A stretch of 64,000 nt of DNA from Emiliania huxleyi CCMP1516 (taxonomy: Eukaryota > Haptophyta > Isochrysidales > Noelaerhabdaceae). Where the stretch lies: the NCBI RefSeq assembly GCF_000372725.1, contig NW_005201277.1, forward strand, positions 72,347 through 136,346, given 5' to 3'. The position numbers and the translations under genes are program-made. The notes below the pieces were generated by a model. The model was not told where the DNA came from. It was given only the letters and a program-made list of their open reading frames with translations, and did no database searches. Below are positions 44,201 through 53,175 of the stretch, one piece after another (position 1 is the first letter of the stretch; the number at the start of each line of letters is the position of its first letter).

Positions 44201-44798
44201 GCGGCGTGGGCGCCGCCGTCGCTGCTCCACGAGGCCAAGGCGGCGGAGGCGGACTTTTTGCGCAAGGGGGGGCGGGACGGGTTTGAGCGGGGGGGGTTCG
44301 GCTACCTAGAAGCGGAACACGCAGTCTTGTCTCCCAACCGGCGCTCGAGAGGGCACGCACTCCGCTGTACTCGGCCGTATTCCGCTGTGTGCCCTGTATT
44401 CGCCTCCGTTGTATTCATACGGTGCTCTGAATACGCTGCACACAGTACCGTCTTCCCGCCCTGAGGTTGGCGTCTTCAGCACGTAGGCTCTACTACCCCA
44501 GCCACGTCACCGTCTACCTGCGCGCGCGCGCCGCCGACGGCAGATCGCACTACCCCTTCCTCTGGGCGGGGCCCGACGGAGGCTGTGGCGGGGTGTGAAC
44601 GGCGTCGCTTCACAGCGGCAGCTGTGCACAGGCGGGCCCCGACGACGGCGCCTTCGAGCCAACCTTTTGGGCGCCGTCCGACGCGCTCGCGCTCGCGCTG
44701 CTCCCGTTCGCCCCGACCGGCGCCTTCCGCCTCCTCTCCTCGCGGCGCCTCTCGCTCACGCCGGCACTCGTCGCCCTCGTCGCCCTCACCGCCGCTCT

Positions 44799-44829
<31 letters not shown>

Positions 44830-44964
44830 ACTCCGCGCGTGCGGGCGCTCGCTCGGCGGGGGAGGGGCGGCGAGGGCGAGGTGCGCTTCTCCTTCTACCG
44901 CCCCTCCTCCTGGGCGGGAGGGCTGACCCACCCGCACTGGAGGGACCGCAAGAGCCTGCAGTAA
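41227..44964 (+). CDS. Unrecognised single-pass membrane protein in 11 exons
   Basis: Proposed exons: 41227-41724, 41807-41869, 42290-42610, 42668-42682 (tentative microexon), 42743-42805, 43165-43251, 43419-43476, 43771-44044, 44188-44295, 44487-44565 and 44632-44964. They join in frame from MHASLLRAALEETACSLQWQ to a TAA. Notable segments: GEWHTVRVGPMESTGGFDFW; VDEAGRPIGQPPLHIHHAFL; MLHTHPAFLQRVFLLNG; LYYPSHVTVYLRARAADGRS. A C-terminal helix, LVALVALTAALAAALAALAA, then a tail RFSFYRPSSWAGGLTHPHWR. His-rich motifs hint at metal binding, but I cannot name a family. There is no classical signal peptide, so an upstream exon may be missing. Introns carry 10-bp GAGATATGGG minisatellites, introner units (44045-44187, 44566-44631) and duplicated exon ends. 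Donors at 42611, 43252, 43477 and 44566 are GC. Confidence 0.65.
43252..43418 (+). repeat. Intron of two units with duplicated exon start, no introner core
   Basis: It begins GCGCCGCCGATGCTGCACAC, and the downstream exon begins GCGCCGTCGATGCTGCACAC. A third copy, GCGCCGCCCATGCTGCACAC, sits mid-intron at about 43340. Each copy is followed by GGCCTTCATTRTAGCTC, a TTCTTCTTCTTC tract and a TAG acceptor. It is the same layout as the GAACAG-type introns but with different inserted sequence. Confidence 0.85.
43502..43594. repeat. 10-bp minisatellite (ATCTCCCCAT)n in an intron
   Basis: About nine tandem copies, flanked by a direct repeat CCTAGAAGCGGAGTAC (43486-43501 and 43599-43614). Related arrays in either orientation lie at 41870-41915, 42616-42745, 42940-43050, 43120-43150, 52207-52660 and 52790-52825. 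Confidence 0.95.
43599..43760. repeat. Intronic repeat R3, copy 1
   Basis: From CTAGAAGCGGAGTACGCACT to about GAGGCTGGCGTATG, it is diverged but clearly related to 44307-44478 in a later intron of the same gene (CTAGAAGCGGAACACGCAGT ... GAGGTTGGCGTCTT). Confidence 0.85.
44045..44187 (+). repeat. Intron made of two tandem introner units
   Basis: Three copies of GTGGAGGGGCATGGCGGCGT start at 44045, 44117 and 44188; the last is exon. Each of the first two is followed by a unit ending GCGTCTCTTCACAGCGGCAG (first copy) and CTGTGAACAG. Unit lengths are 72 and 71 bp. Splicing from AGCGG|GTGGAGG to GAACAG|GTGGAGG keeps the frame (GNTSG-WRGMAAW). Confidence 0.92.
44307..44478. repeat. Intronic repeat R3, copy 2
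   Basis: Diverged second copy of R3 in the intron 44296-44486. It ends just before the acceptor TAG|GCTCTACTACC. Confidence 0.8.
44566..44631 (+). repeat. Single introner unit with GC donor
   Basis: The 66-bp intron starts GCGGGGCCCGACGG; the downstream exon starts GCGGGCCCCGACGA. The insert carries GTGTGAACGGCGTCGCTTCA, then CAGCGGCAGCTGTGCACAG. Splicing joins HYPFLW to AGPDDGAFEP in frame, using a GC donor from the duplicated target. Confidence 0.9.
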
Positions 44965-45897
44965 GGCCCGAGGGGCGAGGGCGGTGGGGGCCCACCGAGG
45001 TGCGAGGTCACAACACTGAGAAGTGTAAGTGGCGCGCGTTTGCGGTGGCAGAGCGCTCCCTGTAGCTGTACGTAATAGCTAACTGTTAGAACTGTGCGTG
45101 ATGCGGCGTGAGTGTTACTGGCGGCGCGACCCTTGGGGGGGCGCTTGCGGCCCTGGAAGGGCGTTTCCGGGCGTTTGGTTCAGGTGGGTTTCCCCCCAGC
45201 GCCCAGGCATGACTTTCGTCTAAGGTTCCTATTTGTTTGTTTGGCACGCCCGCGACCGGACGCCGCTCTCTGCCGCCCTCCGCGGTGTGTGTGGTGGGCG
45301 TCCTGTAGGCGTCCTGCGACACCAGCATCTCCTGGTCTTCGACGGAGCGCTCCCCTCCGCGCGCCTTATGCGGCGGGGTGAAGTCGTAGCTCTCCGGTTT
45401 GTCCGTCGCGTTGGGCTGGTTTGTACTGGTTTGGTGGGGCTCATGCCCCCCGCACTCCCCGCAGGTGTATGTGGCTCACGTCGCGGCCGATCGTCGCGTA
45501 AATCCCCGGGCCCCTTGGGGCGGCATTTTTAAGTGTGTGTATGTGGGAGCATTTCTAGCCCAGACCTCGCACAACCCCCGGGCCCAGGTGGACCGCAAGT
45601 CCGCAACCGGGTCACATCAATTATAATGTTCGTTTTTTAGTCCCTTATCAGTAACACGTGATAAGCACGATCGTATGGATACCACAAGGCACAAGCCTCG
45701 CACCGATCCCTGACCGATCCCGCAACGCAACATACCTCGTGCCTGAACTTCAAGTTGCCCAACTTCCTTTGCAGACTCTCTAATGAGCCCAGCCGAGCTG
45801 CTGGTGTCCCAATTAGGGTGGGCGGTATCCCAAAGAGGCGCAGGCTCAGGCTCGGGCACAGGCACAGCCACAGGCACAGGCCCATCAGCCAGCGTCT
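44965..45897. other. No gene recognised
   Basis: GC-rich unassigned frames to about 45600. From about 45600 the base composition becomes more AT-rich. A minus frame at about 45617-45900 (EVIPASAVETLADGPVPVAV ...) could be a 3' exon of the gene at 45898-46809, but no junction is clear. Confidence 0.4.
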
Positions 45898-46809
45898 CTA
45901 CCGCAGACGCTGGAATGACCTCATGCGAGCTGCAACCGTGCGGGCTGCAAGAGTCAAGCCGGACACTACACACTGGTGATCGTCTCCCTTCGGTTCGCAT
46001 TGGCGTTGTTGGTCTTTTATGTTGCCATTGCAAGGATACTGCTGGACAAATGGTGCAAGGTCGATCGTCGAGCTGCCGTATGATGGTGCCTGATGGCCAT
46101 AGTACCACGTCCACGATTGTAATTGTATCACAGCGCGCGAATACCTTCTCAAAATTTGATATGTGGCATTGTCTCGCCCTGTACTGCTTGGACTGGGCGC
46201 TGTCAAATCCACCCACCTACCTCCCTCAAGCCATCCATCATGATGTGCAGGCATAAATATGGCAAAGTCAAAAAGGGGCTCGTCGATTTCTGTGAGTATT
46301 TGATGCAATAATTCTGTCAGATTTGGCAGAGCGAGTGAATGTTGCAGATGAGCTTGGTTGATTATGCTGAAGCTTTGTACACCACGCCGATCTCGGCACC
46401 CCAAGACTCCTCCAGAGCGAGAAGTCGACTTAGACTGCTCGAGGTGTTCACAGCTAGACTCCGACGCGCAATGCCAATTTTGCATGATCTGATTCACGAA
46501 GCTTGGACCAAAGATCAGCACAGAGGAATTGTCTGGTATGAAAAGCCTATTGAGATCAAGTGGTACCGTTGACAGGTTGGATAAGTATGACGCATAGCGG
46601 GATGGAGCGGAAGTATTGCATGCCCATGGTGCACGACATCGGTCTGCAAGCTCATACCAAGTCTGGATGCTTGACAGCGTGGGGAGGTCGAGGAGGCGGG
46701 CGGGCGGCGGCGTGCTTGGCGAGGGCGCGGCGGTGGCGGCGGTGGCGGCGGTGGCGGCGGTGGCGGCGGTGGCGAGGCGGCTCGAGCGGCGGCGCGGCGG
46801 GGCAGACAT
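45898..46809 (-). CDS. Intron-poor hypothetical protein in an AT-richer island
   Basis: An unbroken minus-strand frame of about 303 residues from ATG 46809 (MSAPPRRRSSRLATAATAAT). After a Thr/Ala repeat comes a normal-looking globular region: LSSIQTWYELADRCRAPWAC, SSVLIFGPSFVNQIMQNW, IDEPLFDFAIFMPAHHDGWL and VIQLQSWTWYYGHQAPSYGS. The strand pattern around FGPSF loosely recalls SGNH-type esterases, but the Gly-Asp-Ser motif is absent and I do not assign it. Codon third positions are far less GC-rich than in neighbouring genes and no intron is needed, so recent transfer is possible. The frame stays open a little 5' of the ATG (FLLLAMSAPP), so the start is uncertain. Confidence 0.6.
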   Translation of the reverse strand: MSAPPRRRSSRLATAATAATAATAATAAPSPSTPPPARLLDLPTLSSIQTWYELADRCRAPWACNTSAPSRYASYLSNLSTVPLDLNRLFIPDNSSVLIFGPSFVNQIMQNWHCASESSCEHLEQSKSTSRSGGVLGCRDRRGVQSFSIINQAHLQHSLALPNLTELLHQILTEIDEPLFDFAIFMPAHHDGWLEGGRWVDLTAPSPSSTGRDNATYQILRRYSRAVIQLQSWTWYYGHQAPSYGSSTIDLAPFVQQYPCNGNIKDQQRQCEPKGDDHQCVVSGLTLAARTVAARMRSFQRLR

Positions 46810-47558
46810 CGCGAGAAGAAGAAATGCCGCCGCGCTCAACAGGCTGCGGGCAATGCTGCGGCAAAAAGCGCCTGCGGTCTGCTAGCAGTTTTGCTTTCGC
46901 CCGCGTGTTACGACAAGTTTCGGTTTATCATAGCCGCCGAACTTTCCCTCGCTGTTTCTTTATAGGTTGTTTTGTTTAAATTCTTTATAGGTGTCTCGCA
47001 GCTGCGTATTCTTGTATCATCGTCGAGTAGTGTAGGTATTGCGTGGCGGTACGTATTCCCGTATCACTGCTCCGAGTAGATAGAGGGGGCGTCGGCTGCT
47101 AAGGGGAAACCTGGTGCGCGCGCGTGGCCAACCCTCGGAGAGAGGTTGTGCGCGTGGTTTCGGCAGCCTCGGGCACAGCAGGCGTAAGCTCGGAGAGGTT
47201 GATGCGATGCGGACGCTGCCACCGCTGTGTGCCTGGGCAGCTGCAGGCGCTGCCGCACTGATTACGGCTCTGCTGCTGTCTGTCTCGGCTGCTCGGCCAC
47301 GCCCAGCGGCAGACGTGTCCACGCTTTTTCGCGCCACAGTAGGGGCAGAGCGAACGGTCTGGATGCAGCCCGCTGCCCTCGGCCCGGTGGCGAAAGGACA
47401 TTTGGCCCAGTAGGGCGCCGGCTCCCCAGCGTAGAGGGCGTGGTGTACCGGGTAGGGCTACCACGCTTCTTTCGCGCCAGTCCCGTCGCGAGGGAGTTCT
47501 TCCACCGGTGCTAGTTCGTGCCAGTCTGCTGTGAGAGGGGCTTGTGTTTCTAGAATTC
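46810..47558. other. No firm gene; zinc-knuckle-like minus frame
   Basis: A (GGCGGT)n tract lies at 46730-46772, in the 5' coding end of the previous gene. The minus frame at 47099-47464 contains CPYCGAKKRGHVCRWAWP, which resembles short zinc-binding motifs in repetitive-element or hypothetical proteins of algae. No complete gene could be built. Confidence 0.4.
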
Positions 47559-47960
47559 TTCCACCAACCTCAACCTCTGCCACAACAAGATCCGCGACGA
47601 GGGCGCCGCTGCGATCGCCGAGGAGCGGAGGAGGCAGCCCTCGGCATCGTCCGTGTCGAGCGGCAGCGCAACATGCTGACCTCGCTGGGCTTGGCTTGCT
47701 GCAGCATTGGCACGACTGGCGCTGCAGAGATCGCCGAGTACATGTCGGGCAGCGAGGCGGTGACCACCCTCGACATCGGCATGAATCTCATCTTCGCTGA
47801 GGGCGCCAAGGCGATCGGCGAGGCGCTCAAGGTCAATGAGGTGTGTATGAATCGCGCGCCTTGCGGGGGGGGCAGGTGCTAAAGTCGCTCAACCTCAGCG
47901 ACAACAGGAGTGGCCCCGAGGGCGCCAAGGCGCTCGGCGGCGCCCTCGCGGTTAACGCTT
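47559..47960 (+). pseudogene. Leucine-rich repeat (RNase-inhibitor type) remnant
   Basis: LRR pieces lie in changing frames: STNLNLCHNKIRDEGAAAIA, then SGSEAVTTLDIGMNLIFAEG with AKAIGEALKVNE. A 39-bp putative intron (GTGTGTATG ... GGGGCAG) leads to VLKSLNLSDNRSGPEGAKAL. The pattern matches NLR/RI-type LRRs. Frame changes, the missing start and the lack of more repeats indicate a remnant, or part of a gene with unresolved introns. Confidence 0.55.
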
Positions 47961-47984
47961 GGTCAGCGGCACGGCGTCGCGTCT

Positions 47985-48190
47985 GGGCCACGGTGTGGCG
48001 GCGCACCTCAAACTCGTCCGCGACGCCGTCCCGCACGAAAAAGAGGGTCGGGTACCCCTTGACGTCGAGGCGCGTCGCCACGTCCTCGGCGACGGTCCCG
48101 TCGACCTTGATCAGCGGCACCCGCCCGCCGCCCGAGCAAAGCCGCCGCAGCGTCGTACTCGGGAAGGAGGGCTCGGGAGTGACGCAAGCG
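47985..48190 (-). pseudogene. Thioredoxin/PDI-like domain remnant
   Basis: On the minus strand HSRALLPEYDAAAALLGRR (48125-48185) is followed, in another frame, by VPLIKVDGTVAEDVATRLDV and KGYPTLFFVRDGVADEFEV. Together they match a PDI-type thioredoxin fold (cis-Pro in GYPT). The expected CxxC region reads ARLRHSRA, so the redox cysteines are gone, and a frame change splits the domain. A decayed fragment is the simplest reading. Confidence 0.6.
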
Positions 48191-48581
48191 CGCCAGCAAA
48201 CTTCGCGGCGGTTTTTCTTCTTCCTCACTTGAGAATTCTTCCTCACTTTACACTCCGTGTAGGATTTTTTTCCGGACTTGCCCGCCCACTCGTTTTTCAC
48301 GGCCGCGCTATAAAAACAGTACAAGTCCGCCGAATTTAAGATTTTAGCTTGCTCTGGAGCCTGGCGTGCTCCAGATTTTGAGCGCCGCGGAGCGGCGCGA
48401 AGCGGATTTTGGGGCCTTCTCCGGGGTGTAATCCAGATTTTAAGCACCATCCTGGCCTCTATGGGGCCTCTTGCGCCTCGTTGCGCGATCGCACCGCAGC
48501 GTTGGGCTTCCGCGCGCTTTCGCGAATTCTTGGGCTACGGCAGGTGGGCTCGCTTACAGTTGTACAGTTGTACCAGCGGGT

Positions 48582-49303
48582 GCGATGGCCCCGAAGCGGC
48601 TGTCCGCCTCCGGCAAGTCCTCGGCGCATCGGGACACCAGCCACGCCCAGCAAGGATCCGCTACGGGCGGGCCGACGATGCGGGCGGGCTTTGTACAGTC
48701 GCTCCTCTTCGCAAAGCCATCGGCGCCGGGCGCTCGCACGCTGCTGAACACCGTGTCAAAGGAAGAGCACCAGCAAAAGGTGGACGAGGAGACGGTGGCG
48801 CTGAAGCGGCGAGCAGAGGAGGCGAAAGAAGCCGCCAAGCAGAAGCGTCGCCTCTCGGCCGAGCGTTCCGCGGTTGGCCAGCCCGGGTTGGTGGCTTCTG
48901 CCGCTCGCCACGGAGGCAGCATGCTGGACGCGCTGGCAGCGGCGGCAGCGCAGGCACGCGGAGAGGAGGACGAGGACGCGACGGAGGCGGACAGTGACTC
49001 GTCCAGCGATGCGGGCGGTGCGAGTGGCAGTGCCAGCCAGACCTACAAACATTCAGTCACTGGCCACAACGTGATCAAGCCGCCTCTGGGCTGCGTGGTC
49101 TCAAAGAGTGGCAAGAGCCGTCTGTGGACGGAGCACGAGCGGGCTCTCGTTCACGCGGAGGCCGCGCGCGTTACGCGCACCGGCGTCTCGGCAGCGGAGA
49201 AGAAGAAGAGGATCGACTTGGTCCGGGACGGTGTGATTGCCCGGAATCTCTGCACCTCCCACGCGGAGTACTTTGGCCCCGGGTTCGGACTTTTTGCGGG
49301 GTA
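48582..49303 (+). CDS. Hypothetical charged protein, 3' end at or inside a TIR element
   Basis: ATG 48582 (MAPKRLSASGKSSAHRDTSH). A coiled-coil-like segment (KEEHQQKVDEETVALKRRAE), an acidic Ser-rich stretch (DEDATEADSDSSSDAGGASG) and a C-terminal block (VVSKSGKSRLWTEHERALVH, RIDLVRDGVIARNLCTSHAE). The frame ends GFGLFAG-stop, using bases of the left inverted repeat of the element at 49281-50511. Beyond the element, a frame at about 50510-50703 (PKGILSQDVAMILKRQVEKG) has similar codon use and may be the severed 3' part. No family recognised. Confidence 0.5.
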
Positions 49304-49554
49304 AGGTATGGTAAGGTCGGCGCCCTGGCGCCGCGACCATACCCCCCCACCCGCACAGGACCATACCTCTGGCCAGCAGGACCATACCCCCCCACCCCCC
49401 ACCCCACCACACGAGCGCGTACAGTAACCGTCGTGTTAGGCCGTCCGGTCGTGCGGCACGTGTTCGCGCGATGCAGTCTGCGCGAGGTGACCCGCCGGCA
49501 ATCGTGCTCACCCCTCAGAGCATGTCCGCAAAGGCCGCCAGGGCCTTGCGTGCC

Positions 49555-49585
<31 letters not shown>

Positions 49586-50511
49586 CCGGTGCGAGCGCGG
49601 GCGCGGGCGCGGGCGCGGTCTCCGCCGGCGCCGCCTCCGCCATGGTCACCTCGGGCGCGGGCGCGGGCGCGGTCTCCGCCGGCGCCGCCTCCGCCATGGT
49701 CACCTCCGCTGGAACGGCCTCCGCCTCCGCCGCCTCCGCTGGCGCCACCTCCGCCTCCGCCATGGTCACCTCCGGCGTCTCCGCCGCCTCCGCCTCCACC
49801 TCCACCGCCTCCGCCGCCGTCGCCTCCGCCGCCGGCGGCGGCGGCGCGGCCACCGTGGGCGCGCGCGCGCGCGCCATCTCGAAGGGGTTGCGCGGCTGGC
49901 CCGAGTTGGGGGGGCTCTTGTAGTACATGCCCCACTCGTTGAAGACGTTGTGGTCCGTGTCCGCGTCCGAGATGACGCCCTTCGGGCAGCCGTCCTCGGG
50001 CTCGTCAATGAGCTCGCGCTTCTCGTCGAGCAACTTGAAAGGACCATCGTGGCGACAGTTTTGAGCGCCTTCAGCTTGCTGAGATCGTGGTCGTCGCCAC
50101 GGAAAGCGTCGCTTGTCGGAAGCCTCCCGTCCATCATGCGGACGGCATGCGGTGCAATCGCAGCGTCGAGCTGTGCGACGCACGACGCAAGCGTACCAGC
50201 GCAGCAGCTGCGCACAGTGGCGCGCTCGGCGTCGTCGGCAGCTGTCCAGGAGCTGAAGTTGAGGCGGCGTCGCGGCGAGAAGGCCCGCGACAGTATCGAA
50301 GCGGCCGGGGCCGCCTTGAGTCGGCATCGTGTCCGCGGCTGTGTACGGCGGCTGTGTACTGGGTTCGAACCCTGTTGTAACGTGGCCGCTCCAGCGATTG
50401 ACCATACCCCCCCACCCGTCGAGCAGGCCGCCTCCGGCGGCCAGGACCATACCCCCCCACCCTTTTGGCGCCGACCCTACCATACCTTACCCCGCAAAAA
50501 GTTGGAATCCC
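49281..50511. mobile_element. TIR DNA element, about 1.23 kb
   Basis: Inverted ends: the left arm (49289-49324) starts ACTTTTTGCGGGGTAAGGTA and ends GGTCGGCGCC; the right arm (50467-50502) is its inverse with one mismatch. Similarity extends outward a few bases (GGGTTCGG / GGGATTCC). Subterminal ACCATACCCCCCCACC motifs occur near both ends (about 49339-49400; 50400-50465). A third copy of the end (GGTTCGGACTTTTTGCGG, inverted) sits at 63773-63794. The minus-strand interior codes in pieces (SDAFRGDDHDLSKLKALKTV; PFKLLDEKRELIDEPEDGCP) followed by an Ala/Pro/Glu-rich tail, with frame changes. No transposase motif is recognised, so it is probably non-autonomous or decayed. Confidence 0.75.
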
Positions 50512-50703
50512 GGCACGCCGAACAAGCCGAAGGGAATATTGTCGCAGGATGTCGCAATGATTCTCAAACGGCAGGTGGAGAAGGGCGACACGTGGGGCGG
50601 CCACCGCGGGCCCGCAATCTCGGAGGAGATCAAGGCCGCTTGCATGTCTGCGATGGCGGCAGTGGTCAAGACAAAGGCTGCTGCTTTCAGTGCTACTGTC
50701 TGA
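50512..50703 (+). pseudogene. Possible severed 3' part of the 48582 gene
   Basis: The frame reads PKGILSQDVAMILKRQVEKG, then AISEEIKAACMSAMAAVVKT and a TGA at 50701. It has no start of its own and begins immediately outside the TIR element. The link to the upstream gene is an inference from position and codon use. Confidence 0.35.
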
Positions 50704-51199
50704 TGAGGACCTCTGTGTTTGTGAGGACCTCTCTCCCGCCGACTCCCTACGGCGTAGCGGCCCAACTATACCCTGCGCCATCCGCTGCGCCTTTGCGCTC
50801 AGACCGAGCGGGGGTACCAATCGCGACTTTCTCTCTCTTGCTCCTCCAAAACCGTCCACCCCGGCCACTGGATGCAGTCAGCTGCATAGCTCCCCCTATA
50901 TAGGAGCTGTTGAGGGTCAGAACTGTATGTCTTGTGTTGTGCGCGATGATGCCCACACTGCCCACCCCAGTGCCCACACCATACGCCACTGGTGCTGCTT
51001 CTCCCCCCCCGCTCGCCGACCGCCCGTCCCCTTTCTCCAACCTCGAGAGAGCCGCCGGACGTTGAGCCTCTGTTGCGCGCGCCCGCCCTTCGCCGCCCCG
51101 CACAACCACACACCCCACACGCACATACAGACAAATTAGGCGTGCGGTTCCTCGCCCGTTTTTTTATTTACACGGCGTCGGCGTGAAGCAAAAGGCTGG
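50704..51199. other. No gene recognised (5' flank of the esterase-like gene)
   Basis: It contains a CCCACACTGCCCACCCCAGTG block, a C-rich tract and a short A/T patch at 51150-51175 (TTTTTTTATTTACACG) about 30-50 bp before the ATG at 51200. No other feature stands out. Confidence 0.45.
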
Positions 51200-53140
51200 A
51201 TGGCCTACTGTTCATCAAACCAGTTCAACTCGGCATTTGTGCTCGTGCTCTTTGGCGCCGTCCTTCTGCTCTCCAGCCTCGACGTGCAGCCCGCACGCGT
51301 CGCCGACGTGCGGTGGACGCGCAGCGATGACGGGCGCCGGCCGGCCGCTTTGGGCGTTCACGACCGGACTTCGGAGGGGCCGCGAGCGGAGGACGCGCGG
51401 CTGAGGGCCAGCCTTCCAGCTAACCGTCCCGCCGTCGGCACATGCGAGTCGCTCGAGTGCGCGGCGCGGCTTGGAGTGAGCGAGCCGTCGTGGGTGGACC
51501 TCACCTTCCAGCCGCGAATTGACTGGAGGGGCGGCGGCGTGCGAGGTGACTGTGTCGCCGGTGAGCTCGAGTACATCATGCCCAAGTACTGCTCTCCCCG
51601 CGCCAAGAGGGCGGGCGGGTGGCCTTCTGAGGCGCGGCTGCGCGAGGCGGACGTGCACGCGAACGGGCTGCCGCAGGCGGGAGAGATGGGGAGAGAAATG
51701 GGGAGAGAGATGCCATGGGGAGAGATGGGGAGAGATGGAGAGATATGGGAGAGCGAGATGGGGAGAGATGGGGAGAGATGGGGAGAGAGATGGGGAGGGG
51801 TGATGAGAGCTGGACGTGCACGCGAGACGGGCCGCGGAGTCGAGACGAGATGGCCCGAGAGATGACCCGAGATGACCCGAGATGACCCGAGATGACCCGA
51901 GATGACAGGGAGGGCACGAGCCGGGAGCAACAGCCGCGCAGCAAACGAGCACCATAAATTGTGACGCCTTCCTGCTGCGCCTCTCTCTGAGGAAAACTCC
52001 TGGCCTGCCGCAGGCGGGCCTGGGCGAGCTGGCTGCGCTGCTGGGCGGCAAGAGCGCTGCTCGTGGTGCGAGACTCGGTATGGAGCAGGTTTGACCAGAA
52101 GAAGACTGTGACAACCCTAGGCAAGACGCTGCTCGTGATGGGCGACTCGGTGATGGAGCAGTTTTACAACACGCTGCAGTGCCTCGCGGCGAAAGAGTCG
52201 CTCAAGGTGCGAGATAGGGGGAGATATGGGGAGATACGGGGAGATACGGGGAGAGGTGCAGTGCCTCGCGGCGAAAGAGTCGCTCAAGGTGCGAGATAGG
52301 GGGAGATATGGGGAGATACGGGGAGATACGGGGAGAGGTGCAGTGCCTCGCGGCGAAAGAGTCGCTCAAGGTGCGAGATAGGGGGAGATACGGGGAGATA
52401 CGGGGAGATACGGGGAGATACGGGGAGATAGGGGGAGAGGTGCAGTGCCTCGCGGCGAAAGAGTCGCTCAAGGTGCGAGATACGGGGAGATACGGGGAGA
52501 TACGGGGAGATAGGGGGAGATACGCCCCCCCTCCCTGGAAGCGATGATTGAGTGCGCCTGCTCCAAGCGACCGCCACTGTGCCACACCGGAGTCCGCTTC
52601 CCCCCCCCCCTCGCTCAAGGTGCGAGATATGGGGAGATATGGGGAGATATGGGGAGGTGTGCCACACCGGAGGCCGTCCGCTCCCCCTCCTCACTCATGG
52701 TGCCCCACTCGACCCAATTAGTTATTAATTAACTGTTAATTAAATGTTAATTAACATCGAGGCGCCCCACTCGGCCTCGCACGAGTCCTTCCTCCCCATA
52801 TCTCCCCATATCTCCCCATATCTCCCCTCAAGGTGCCCCACTCGGCCTCGCACGAGTCCTTCCTGCTCGCGACCAAGCCCCTCTGGAACAGAGGCAAGCG
52901 GAAGAAGCCGCCCAAGCTGCCCGTCGAGGTGGCCAGCGGGATGCGGATGACGTAAGCTGGTGTGAACAGCGAGCGTCTCTTCACACCTCTAGCTGTGAAC
53001 AGGTGGCCAGCGGGATGCGGATGATGTATGCGCGCGTGACGACGATGCAGCCGGACGAGGTCGAGGCGGCAATTGGCTCGGCCGACGTTGTGCTCCTCAA
53101 CTGGGGACTTCACTACCAGGTGGACACACACACACACACA

Positions 53141-53175
<35 letters not shown>

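Noticed and set aside
50355-50375. GGGTTCGAACCCTG resembling a tRNA T-arm
   Set aside because: The stems around TTCGAA do not pair as a T-arm on either strand, and no acceptor, D- or anticodon arm can be placed.
52207-52540. Regularly spaced repeats resembling a CRISPR array
   Set aside because: Eukaryotic intron; the 'spacers' are a GAGATACGGG minisatellite and the repeats are copies of the adjacent exon end. No cas genes.
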